Shown in pieces: positions 47,901-58,970 of a stretch of DNA of 64,000 nucleotides (position 1 is its first letter; every line of letters begins with the position of its first letter). The notes below the pieces were generated by a model. That model was not told where the DNA came from. It did no database searches and saw nothing but the letters and a program-made list of their open reading frames with translations. Both the position numbers and the translations under genes were made by a program. Source of the stretch: Chlorops oryzae (Eukaryota; Arthropoda; Insecta; Diptera; Chloropidae). The stretch spans positions 33,687,060 through 33,751,059 of the forward strand of contig CM035806.1 in the NCBI GenBank assembly GCA_020466095.1. The letters are read 5' to 3'.

Positions 47901-50900
47901 CCAAAAAAACTTCAAAAAAAAACGAAAAAACCAAAATTTTCAAAACCCGAAAATTCCAGTAGTTTCCGAGATATAAGCATTTGAAATTTTGGCATCCACC
48001 TTCTGTTTTTCCTGTTCGCCTGGTGAATCAGACGAATTTTGTGGAATTGAAATCCGCATTTCTTTGGCATATGATTTTTCGATAACTAAAGTCTTTTTTG
48101 AAACTTCGGCGGTAAGTATGCAATCTTTTGATCCTCCATCACACTTAGCAATGAATAAAATTTTAATATTTCCACGGGTAAGGAAAATGCAAAAAGTGCT
48201 TCAAATAGGGGGAAAAGCGTGGAATTTTCCAGGTTTTCTCCATGGGAATTTTCTTTAGCATCTGAGGAACCATTAAGAAAAAAAAAAATTTTCAAAAACC
48301 CTGTAGGAAATGTCATTTTGAGACAGTTAAACCCGAAAAAGAAACTTTATTCAAAAACATATAACGGCTTTATTTTCCCGCCAAAATGAAAATTCCAAAA
48401 AAACTTCAAAAAATAACGAAAAAACCAAAATTTTCAAAACCCGAAAATTCCCAGTAGTTTCCGAGATATAAGCATTTGAAATTTTGGCATCCACCTTCTG
48501 TTTTTCCTGTTCGCCTGGTGAATCAGACGAATTTTGTGGAATTGAAATCCGCATTTCTTTGGCATATGATTTTCTCGATAACTAAAGTCTTTTTTGAAAC
48601 TTCGGCGGTAAGTATGCAATCTTTTGATCCTCCATCACACTTAGCAATGAATAAAATTTTAATATTTCCACGGGTAAGGAAAATGCAAAAATGCTTCAAA
48701 AGGGGGAAAGCGTGGAATTTTCCAGGAATTTTCTCCATGGAATTTTCTTTAGCATCTGAGGAACCATTAAGAAAAAAAAATTTTCAAAAACCCTGTAGGA
48801 AATGTCATTTTGAGACAGTTAAACCCGAAAAAGAAACTTTATTCAAAAACATATAACCTTTATTTTCCCGCCAAAATGAAAATTCCAAAAAAACTTCAAA
48901 AAATAACGAAAAAACCAAAATTTTCAAAACCCGAAAATTCCCAGTAGTTTTCCGAGATAAAGCATTTGAAATTTTGCATCCACCTTCTGTTTTTCCTGTT
49001 CGCCTGGTGAATCAGACGAATTTTGTGGAATTGAAATCCGCATTTCTTTGGCATATGATTTTCTCGATAACTAAAGTCTTTTTTGAAACTTCGGCGGTAA
49101 GTATGCAATCTTTTGATCCTCCATCACACTTAGCAATGAATAAAATTTTAATATTTCCACGGGTAAGGAAAATGCAAAAAGTGCTTCAAATAGGGGGAAA
49201 GCGTGGAATTTTCCAGGAATTTTCTCCATGGGAATTTTCTTTAGCATCTGAGGAACCATTAAGAAAAAAAAAATTTTCAAAAACCCTGTAGGAAATGTCA
49301 TTTTGAGACAGTTAAACCCGAAAAAGAAACTTTATTCAAAAACATATAACGGCTTTATTTTCCCGCCAAAATGAAAATTCCAAAAAAACTTCAAAAAATA
49401 ACGAAAAAACCAAAATTTTCAAAACCCGAAAATTCCCAGTAGTTTCCGAGATATAAGCATTTGAAATTTTGCCATCCACCTTCTGTTTTTCCTGTTCGCC
49501 TGGTGAATCAGACGAATTTTGTGGAATTGAAATCCGCATTTCTTTGGCATATGATTTTCTCGATAACTAAAGTCTTTTTTGAAACTTCGGCGGTAAGTAT
49601 GCAATCTTTTGATCCTCCATCACACTTTGCAATGAATAAAATTTTAATATTTCCACGGGTAAGGAAAATGCAAAAAGTGCTTCAAATAGGGGGAAAGCGT
49701 GGAATTTTCCAGGAATTTTCTCCATGGGAATTTTCTTTAGCATCTGAGGAACCATTAAGAAAAAAAAAATTTTCAAAAACCCTGTAGGAAATGTCATTTT
49801 GAGACAGTTAAACCCGAAAAAGAAACTTTATTCAAAAAACATATAACGGCTTTTTTTCCCGCCAAAATGAAAATTCCAAAAAAAACTTCAAAAATAACGA
49901 AAAAACCAAAATTTTCAAAACCCGAAAATTCCCAGTAGTTTCCGAGATATAAGCATTTGAAATTTTGCCATCCACCTTCTGTTTTTCCTGTTCGCCTGGT
50001 GAATCAGACGAATTTTGTGGAATTGAAATCCGCATTTCTTTGGCATATGATTTTCTCGATAACTAAAGTCTTTTTTGAAACTTCGGCGGTAAGTATGCAA
50101 TCTTTTGATCCTCCATCACACTTAGCAATGAATAAAATTTTAATATTTCCACGGGTAAGGAAAATGCAAAAAGTGCTTCAAATAGGGGAAAGCGTGGAAT
50201 TTTCCAGGATTTTTTCTCCATGGGAATTTTCTTTAGCATCTGAGGAACCATTAAGAAAAAAAAAAATTTTCAAAAACCCTGTAGGAAATGTCATTTTGAG
50301 ACAGTTAAACCCGAAAAAGAAACTTTATTCAAAAACATATAACGGCTTTATTTTCCCGCCAAAATGAAAATTCCAAAAAAAACTTCAAAAAATAACGAAA
50401 AAACCAAAATTTTCAAAACCCGAAAATTCCCAGTAGTTTCCGAGATATAAGCATTTGAAATTTTGCCATCCACCTTCTGTTTTTCCTGTTCGCCTGGTGA
50501 ATCAGACGAATTTTGTGGAATTGAAATCCGCATTTCTTTGGCATATGATTTTCTCGATAACTAAAGTCTTTTTTGAAACTTCGGCGGTAAGTATGCAATC
50601 TTTTGATCCTCCATCACACTTAGCAATGAATAAAATTTTAATATTTCCACGGGTAAGGAAAATGCAAAAAGTGCTTCAAATAGGGGAAAGCGTGGAATTT
50701 TCAGGAATTTTCTCCATGGGAATTTTCTTTAGCATCTGAGGAACCATTAAAAAAAAAAATTTTCAAAAACCTGTAGGAAATGTCATTTTGAGACAGTTAA
50801 ACCCGAAAAAGAAACTTTATTCAAAAACATATAACGGCTTTATTTTCCCGCCAAAATGAAAATTCCAAAAAAACTTCAAAAAAAACGAAAAAAACCAAAA

Positions 50901-52886
50901 TTTTCAAAACCCGAAAATTCCCAGTAGTTTCCGAGATATAAGCATTTGAAATTTTGCCATCCACCTTCTGTTTTTCCTGTTCGCCTGGTGAATCAGACGA
51001 ATTTTGTGGAATTGAAATCCGCATTTCTTTGGCATATGATTTTCTCGATAACTAAAGTCTTTTTTGAAACTTCGGCGGTAAGTATGCAATCTTTTGATCC
51101 TCCATCACACTTAGCAATGAATAAAATTTTAATATTTCCACGGGTAAGGAAAATGCAAAAAGTGCTTCAAATAGGGGGAAAGCGTGGAATTTTCCAGGAA
51201 TTTTCTCCATAGGAATTTTCTTTAGCATCTGAGGAACCATTAAGAAAAAAAAAATTTTCAAAAACCCTGTAGGAAATGTCATTTTGAGACAGTTAAACCC
51301 GAAAAAGAAACTTTATTCAAAAACATATAACGGCTTTATTTTCCCGCCAAAATGAAAATTCCAAAAAAACTTCAAAAAATAACGAAAAAACCAAAATTTT
51401 CAAAACCCGAAAATTCCCAGTAGTTTCCGAGATATAAGCATTTGAAATTTTGCCATCCACCTTCTGTTTTTCCTGTTCGCCTGGTGAATCAGACGAATTT
51501 TGTGGAATTGAAATCCGCATTTCTTTGGCATATGATTTTTCGATAACTAAAGTCTTTTTTGAAACTTCGGCGGTAAGTATGCAATCTTTTGATCCTCCAT
51601 CACACTTAGCAATGAATAAAATTTTAAATTTCCAGGGTAAGGAAAATGCAAAAAGTGCTTCAAATAGGGGGAAAGCGTGGAATTTTCCAGGAATTTTCTC
51701 CATAGGAATTTTCTTTAGCATCTGAGGAACCATTAAGAAAAAAAAAAATTTTTCAAAAACCCTGTAGGAAATGTCATTTTGAGACAGTTAAACCCGAAAA
51801 AGAAACTTTATTCAAAAACATATAACCAATTTATTTTCCCGCCAAAATGAAAATTCCAAAAAAACTTCAAAAAATAACGAAAAAACCAAAATTTTCAAAA
51901 CCCGAAAATTCCCAGTAGTTTCCGAGATATAAGCATTTGAAATTTTGGCATCCACCTTCTGTTTTTCCTGTTCGCCTGGTGAATCAGACGAATTTTGTGG
52001 AATTGAAATCCGCATTTCTTTGGCATATGATTTTCTCGATAACTAAAGTCTTTTTTGAAACTTCGGCGGTAAGTATGCAATCTTTTGATCCTCCATCACA
52101 CTTAGCAATGAATAAAATTTTTATGTTTCCACGGGTAAGGAAAATGCAAAAAGTGCTTCAAATAGGGGGAAAGCGTGGAATTTTCCAGGAATTTTCTCCA
52201 TGAGAATTTTCTTTAGCATCTGAGGAACCATTAAGAAAAAAAAAAATTTTCAAAAACCCTGTAGGAAATGTCATTTTGAGACAGTTAAACCCCGAAAAAG
52301 AAACTTTATTCAAAAACATATAACGGCTTTATTTTCCCGCCAAAATGAAAATTCCAAAAAAAACTTCAAAAAATAACGAAAAAACCAAAATTTTCAAACC
52401 GAAAATTCCCAGTAGTTTCCGAGATATAAGCATTTGAAATTTTGGCATCCACCTTCTGTTTTTCCTGTTCGCCTGGTGAATCAGACGAATTTTGTGGAAT
52501 TGAAATCCGCATTTCTTTGGCATATGATTTTCTCGATAACTAAAGTCTTTTTTGAAACTTCGGCGGTAAGTATGCAATCTTTTGATCCTCCATCACACTT
52601 AGCAATGAATAAAATTTTAATATTTCCACGGGTAAGGAAAATGCAAAAAGTGCTTCAAATAGGGGGAAAGCGTGGAATTTTCCAGGAATTTTCTCCATGG
52701 GAATTTTCTTTAGCATCTGAGGAACCATAAAGAAAAAAAAATTTTCAAAAACCCTGTAGGAAATGTCATTTTGAGACAGTTAAACCCGAAAAAGAAACTT
52801 TATTCAAAAACATATAACGGCTTTATTTTCCCGCCAAAAAAAAATTCCAAAAAAATTCAAAAAATAACGAAAAAAACCAAAATTCC
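44967..52886 (+). repeat. Forward tandem array, about 16 units of about 495 bp
   Basis: The same phase point (TTTGAAATTTTGGCATCCAC) recurs at about 45153, 45576, 45997, 46492, 46988, 47483, 47980, 48476, 48967, 49461, 49957, 50455, 50946, 51437, 51937 and 52434. Units are 491-500 bp and nearly identical, except the first two (about 420 bp), which are degenerate with many indels as is common at array edges. Each unit yields similar ORFs on both strands (up to 108 aa forward, 76 aa reverse), broken by homopolymer indels in some units. These are most likely by-products of repeat homogeneity, not genes. Confidence 0.9.
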
Positions 52887-55800
52887 ACGCTTTCCTCTAT
52901 TTGAAGCACTTTTTGCATTTTCCTTACCCTGGTATATTAAAAATTTTATTCATTGCTAAGTGTGATGGAGGATCAAAAGAATGCATACTTACCGCCGAAG
53001 TTTCAAAAAAGACTTTAGTTATCGAGAAAAGCATATCCAAAGAAATGCGGATTTCAATTCCACAAAATTCGTCTGATTCACCAGGCGAACAGGAAAAACA
53101 GAAGGTGGATGGCAAAATTTCAAATGCTTATATCTCGGAAACTACTGGGAATTTTCGGGTTTTGAAAATTTTGGTTTTTTCGTTATTTTTTGAAGTTTTT
53201 TTTTGGAATTTTCATTTTGGCGGGAAAATAAAGCCGTTATATGTTTTTGAATAAAGTTTCTTTTTCGGGTTTAACTGTCTCAAAATGACATTTCCTACAG
53301 GGTTTTTGAAAAAATTTTTTTTCTTTATGGTTCCTCAGATGCTAAAGAAAATTCCCATGGAGAAAATTCCTGGAAAATTCCATGCTTTCCCTCTATTTGA
53401 AGCACTTTTTGCATTTTCCTTACCCGTGGAAATATTAAAATTTTATTCATTGCTAAGTGTGATGGAGGATCAAAAGATTGCATACTTACCGCCGAAGTTT
53501 CAAAAAAGACTTTAGTTATCGAAAAAATCATATGCCAAAGAAATGCGGATTTCAATTCCACAAAATTCGTCTGATTCACCAGGCGAACAGGAAAAACAGA
53601 AGGGGATGGCAAAATTTCAAATGCTTATATCTCGGAAACTACTGGGAATTTTCGGGTTTTGAAAATTTTGGTTTTTTTGTTATTTTTTGAAGTTTTTTTG
53701 GAATTTTCATTTTGGCGGGAAAATAAAGCCGTTATATGTTTTTGAAATAAAGTTTTTTTTCGGGTTTAACTGTCTCAAAATGACATTTCCTACAGGGTTT
53801 TTGAAAATTTTTTTTTTCCTAATGGTTCCTCAGATGCTAAAGAAAATTCCCATGGAGAAAATTCCTTGAAAATTCCACGCTTTCCGCCTATTTGAAGCAC
53901 TTTTTGCATTTTCCTTACCCGTGGAAATATTAAAATTTTATTCATTGCTAAGTGTGATGGAGGATCAAAAGATTGCATACTTACCGCCGAAGTTTCAAAA
54001 AGACTTTAGTTATCGAGAAAAATCATATGCCAAAGAAATGCGGATTTCAATTCCACAAAATTCGTCTGATTCACCAGGCGAACAGGAAAAACAGAAGGTG
54101 GATGCCAAAATTTCAAATGCTTATATCTCGGAAACTACTGGGAATTTTCGGGTTTTGAAAATTTTGGTTTTTTCGTTATTTTTGAAGTTTTTTTTGGAAT
54201 TTTCATTTTGGCGGGAAAATAAAGCCGTTATATGTTTTTGAATAAAAGTTTCTTTTTCGGGTTTAACTGTCTCAAAATGACATTTCTACAGGGTTTTTGA
54301 AATTTTTTTTTTCTTAATGGTTCCTCAGATGCTAAAGAAAATTCCTATGGAGAAAATTCCTGGAAAATTCCACGCTTTCCCCCTATTTGAAGCACTTTTT
54401 GCATTTTCCTTACCCGTGGAAATATTAAAATTTTTTCATTGCTAAGTGTGATGGAGGATCAAAAGAATGCATACTTACCGCCGAAGTTTCAAAAAAGACT
54501 TTAGTTATCGAGAAAATCATATGCCAAAGAAATGCGGATTTCAATTCCACAAAATTCGTCTGATTCACCAGGCGAACAGGAAAAACAGAAGGTGGATGGC
54601 AAAATTTCAAATGCTTATATCTCGGAAACTACTGGGAATTTTCGGGTTTTGAAAATTTTGGTTTTTTCGTTATTTTTTGAAGTTTTTTTGGAATTTTCAT
54701 TTTGGCGGGAAAATAAAGCCGTTATATGTTTTTGAATAAAGTTTCTTTTTCGGGTTTAACTGTCTCAAAATGACATTTCCTACAGGGTTTTTGAAATTTT
54801 TTTTTTCTAATGGTTCCTCAGATGCTAAAGAAAATTCCTATGGAGAAAATTCCTGGAAAATTCCACGCTTTCCCCCTATTTGAAGCACTTTTTGCATTTT
54901 CCTTACCCGTGGAAATATTAAAATTTTATTCATTGCTAAGTGTGATGGAGGATCAAAAGATTGCATACTTACCGCCCGAAGTTTCAAAAAAGACTTTAGT
55001 TATCGAGAAAATCATATGCCAAAGAAATGCGGATTTCAATTCCACAAAATTCGTCTGATTCACCAGGCGAACAGGAAAAACAGAAGGTGGATGGCAAATT
55101 TCAAATGCTTATATCTCGGAAACTACTGGGAATTTTCGGGTTTTGAAAATTTTGGTTTTTTCGTTATTTTTTGAAGTTTTTTTTGGAATTTTCATTTTGG
55201 CGGGAAAATAAAGCCGTTATATGTTTTTGAATAAAGTTTCTTTTTCGGGTTTAACTGTCTCAAAATGACATTTCCTACAGGGTTTTTGAAATTTTTTTTT
55301 CTTAATGGTTCCTCAGATGCTAAAGAAAATTCCTATGGAGAAAATTCCTGGAAAATTCCACGCTTTCCCCCTATTTGAAGCACTTTTTGCATTTTCCTTA
55401 CCCGTGGAAATATTAAAATTTTATTCATTGCTAAGTGTGATGGAGGATCAAAAGATTGCATACTTACCGCCGAAGTTTCAAAAAAGACTTTAGTTATCGA
55501 GAAAATCATATGCCAAAGAAATGCGGATTTCAATTCCACAAAATTCGTCTGATTCACCAGGCGAACAGGAAAAACAGAAGGTGGATGCCAAAATTTCAAA
55601 TGCTTATATCTCGGAAACTACTGGGAATTTTCGGGTTTTGAAAATTTTTTGGTTTTTTTCGTTATTTTTTGAGTTTTTTTGGAATTTTCATTTTGGCGGG
55701 AAAATAAAGCCGTTATATGTTTTTGAATAAAGTTTCTTTTTCGGGTTTAACTGTCTCAAAATGACATTTCCTACAGGGTTTTTGAAAATTTTTTTCTTCT

Positions 55801-56688
55801 TAATGGTTCCTCAGATGCTAAAGAAAATTCCCATGGAGAAAATTCCTGGAAAATTCCACGCTTTCCCCCTATTTGAAGCACTTTTTGCATTTTCCTTACC
55901 CGTGGAAATATTAAAATTTTATTCATTGCTAAGTGTGATGGAGGATCAAAAGATTGCATACTTACCGCCGAAGTTTCAAAAAGACTTTAGTTATCGAGAA
56001 AATCATATGCCAAAGAAATGCGGATTTCAATTCCACAAAATTCGTCTGATTCACCAGGCGAACAGGAAAAACAGAAGGTGGATGCCAAAATTTCAAATGC
56101 TTATATCTCGGAAACTACTGGGAATTTTCGGGTTTTGAAAATTTTGGTTTTTTCGTTATTTTTTGAAGTTTTTTTGGAATTTTCATTTTGGCGGGAAAAT
56201 AAAGCCGTTATATGTTTTTGAATAAAGTTTCTTTTTCGGGTTTAACTGTCTCAAAATGACATTTCCTACAGGGTTTTTGAAAAAATTTTTTTCTTAATGG
56301 TTCCTCAGATGCTAAAGAAAATTCCCATGGAGAAAATTCCTGGAAAATTCCACGCTTTCCCCCTATTTGAAGCACTTTTTGCATTTTCCTTACCCGTGGA
56401 ACTATTAAAATTTTATTCATTGCTAAGTGTGATGGAGGATCAAAAGAATGCATACTTACCGCCGAAGTTTCAAAAAAGACTTTAGTTATCGAGAAAATCA
56501 TATGCCAAAGAAATGCGGATTTCAATTCCAAAAAATTCGTCTGATTCACCAGGCGAACAGGAAAAACAGAAGGTGGATGCCAAAATTTCAAATGCTTATA
56601 TCTCGGAAACTACTGGGAATTTTCGGGTTTTGAAAATTTTGGTTTTTTTGTTATTTTTTGAGGTTTTTTTGGAATTTTCATTTTGTGC
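52887..56688 (-). repeat. Inverted tandem array, 8 units of about 495 bp
   Basis: The same repeat occurs in the opposite orientation, with phase points at about 53115, 53612, 54110, 54610, 55100, 55599, 56098 and 56591. The switch occurs in ACCAAAATTCCACGC at about 52880-52892, where AAAATT can belong to either side, so a microhomology junction is possible. Copies are not exact mirror images of their forward neighbours. The outer end stops mid-unit at CATTTTGTGCTACGCC. Confidence 0.9.
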
Positions 56689-57893
56689 TACGCCCACTCA
56701 AAGTCCGCTTTCAGATATTCGTGACGTAAGAACAGAGCTCAGACACCAACTGCAAAGAGTATAGAATCTAAAAAAAATCCAAAAATTCGCGTTCTTCACG
56801 CATTTTTTCAAATCAATGCGTGCGAACAGTTAGGCAATAGAAACTCTATTTGCGGGAAAGAGAGGTTCGATCTTTGTTGACATTTTTTTCAAAAATCTCG
56901 TTTGTGTTCCTTCGACTGTTTTGTTTTGGTCGAACTTGTTTTTGCTCGGTCGAACTTTACCTATACAACCCGAATCCAACCAAGGCGCTAATCGTTCATC
57001 ATGAAAAATTTCCCTCGAAGCGCCATTATGAATATGGGAACTCTTTAGATTCTATACTCTTTGACCTTGGGTTCAAAATTGTGGATTTTGGAAAAACCCG
57101 TTTTCTATTTGAGGGGGTTGGGGTGGTTCGATTTCGAAAATTTTTTTGGAATTTCATAGATCTAGAGATAGAAACGTCCATGCCAAATTTCAAAGCCCTA
57201 GGGCAACTCCTTCTATGATTTCTCAAAAAATGTATGGAGGTCAAGCACTTCACCGCCATACATTTTTTGAGAAATCATAGAAGGAGATGCCCTAGGGATT
57301 TGAAATTTGGCATGGACATTCTTTTGTAAATTGCTAAGAGATCCCAATATATTCGAAATCGAACCACCCCAACGCTCTCAAACAGAAAACGGGTTTTTCC
57401 AAAATCCACAATTTTGAGCCCACGGTCCTCAAATTCGGAACATAGGTTACTTTTGTGCCCCAAAATTAGAAAAGTTTAACTTCGTAACGCTGCCACGCCT
57501 ACTTTTTGTGCTACGCCCTCTCAAAGCCCTCTATCAGATATTCGTGACGTAAAACAGAGTTCAGACACCAACTGGGTTAGCGCAGACCCGCATCAAAACC
57601 AGACAACGTGCCTAGCTAAGACACACAATTTCGTGTGTTGGCTAAATTAGTTTGTGTATGAAATATGTCACTATAACTAAAGTTCGTGTATTCGCTATCC
57701 CAGTTGGTGTCTGAACTAGACTTAGCGAATGCACAAGCTTTTGACAAGCTGTTCACGTTCGCGTCTTAAGTCTTTGATCTATTTCTTTCGCAGAGTGCTG
57801 ACCTCCATACATTTTTTTGGGAAATCATAGAAGGAGTTGCCCTAGGGCTTTGAAATTTGGCATGGGTGTTCCTTTGCAAATTGCTAGGAAATT
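56689..57893 (-). repeat. Right complex arm of the foldback
   Basis: In order: a TGTGCTACGCCCACTCAAAG block; the inverted match to the left inner arm (56907-57062); a self-palindrome whose halves are about 57063-57245 and 57250-57440; a second GTGCTACGCCCTCTCAAAG block near 57508 in direct orientation to the first; and the inverted match to the left outer arm (57658-57893). Several rounds of internal duplication must have built it. Confidence 0.7.
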
Positions 57894-58145
57894 CAAAAAA
57901 AAAATATTCGAAATCGAAACACCCCAACCCCCTTAAACAGAAAACGGAGTTGGTCCAAAATCCACAATTTTGTACCCACGGTTCTCAAATTCGGAAGATA
58001 GCTTACTGTTGTGTCCTTAAGTAGGAAAAGCTTAACCTCGTAAGGCTGCCACGCCTAATTTTTGTGCCACGCCCACTCAAAGTTGGCACGTTCGCGTCTT
58101 AAGTTTGATTTTAGGTGTTGCATTTAAATATTATCTTTCTGCCCT
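57894..58145. other. Continuation of foldback-related sequence to the right of the paired arm
   Basis: Text such as TCCACAATTTTGTACCCACGG and GTGCCACGCCCACTCAAAG repeats parts of the right arm (57400-57530) in direct orientation but has no partner on the left side. The element may therefore extend further right, or an extra arm copy is present. Confidence 0.45.
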
Positions 58146-58399
58146 AATAGGCTCTACGCAGATATGCAGGAAGTATAGAGCTCGTTCTTGTGAAGAAAGG
58201 AAATCAGAGTTGAAATATCGATGACAGGTCGAAAAGAATATAGAAAATGTATGATTTAAATGCAACCCTGCATGTTCGATTGCTTTTAATCTGCGTATTC
58301 GTTGAAATATCAGAAGTAACTCGAAATACTTCTTGGTTTTTTTTTTGCATGTGTTTAGTATAGGATATTTACTTCCTGCATATCTGCGCAGAGCCCATA
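58146..58399. mobile_element. MITE with GGCTCTACGCAGATATGCAG ends
   Basis: GGCTCTACGCAGATATGCAG (58150) mirrors CTGCATATCTGCGCAGAGCC (58376-58395), about 250 bp apart, with no ORF. Confidence 0.6.
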
Positions 58400-58970
58400 A
58401 TAATGACCATCCTTATGTGAGAAAAAGGGATAACTATACTTGGTTTTAAGGAAAAGTATTTTAATCTATATTTTTAATAGTATTCTATAATGAATGCTAT
58501 TTATATATACATTATTAGACACAAATATACATATTTTAACATTTTAATTAATTAAAATTACATATAAAATAAAACCAAAATAAAAACCAAAAAGGAGTAA
58601 CAATTATATTAAAAGGAAAATATAAAAACAAAAAAATTTGTGAACAAAAGTTTCTTAATCCTAGAGAGATACACATGTATGTTATAATTACAGCATTGAA
58701 ATGCAATTCTCGGAATTCTAAGCAACCAATTGGTCTTTGAAACAGACATCGGTCGCTTTTAACAAAAAATCAAATCAAATCAAATCAAATAATAATGGAA
58801 AACGATCCCGCAAAATATCAAAATTAGCAACCAATGAGAGAAGCGGGCACGATATTTTGAAAATAGCACACAAAGGTTCTTTGAGCACCCGTTTAAAGGT
58901 CGTTTCTGGTTTTTAAGACAGATTTTTGAGTATAAAAATGTTCAAATGAAACCCATTCGAATGTTGCGAT
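58400..58970 (-). other. 3' UTR and downstream region of the CG8399-like gene
   Basis: AT-rich sequence following the stop on the minus strand. It includes a small (AAATC)n run near 58768. No canonical AATAAA was found; ATTAAA variants occur near 58459 and 58540. Confidence 0.35.

Larger units (their letters stand above)
44590..57893. mobile_element. Giant foldback-like structure of about 13.3 kb with internal satellite arrays
   Basis: The outer ends are inverted copies of each other: the left AGCAATTTGCAAAGGAACG region near 44605 pairs with TTCCTTTGCAAATTGCT near 57870. Pairing continues through the AAGCTTGTGCATTCGC block (44737 / 57735) and the GGTCGAACTTG/CAAGTTCGACC block (44938 / 56930). 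Between the arms lie about 16 forward and 8 inverted copies of a 495-bp repeat. No transposase ORF was seen. The architecture recalls Drosophila FB (foldback) elements, which also have arms built from tandem repeats, but the unit here is far longer. An ordinary satellite array with an inversion is the main alternative. Confidence 0.6.

Noticed and set aside
45997..56764. Dozens of ORFs of 60-150 aa that look like a gene family
   Set aside because: All are frames of the 495-bp satellite unit on either strand; no signal peptide, domain or codon pattern supports coding.
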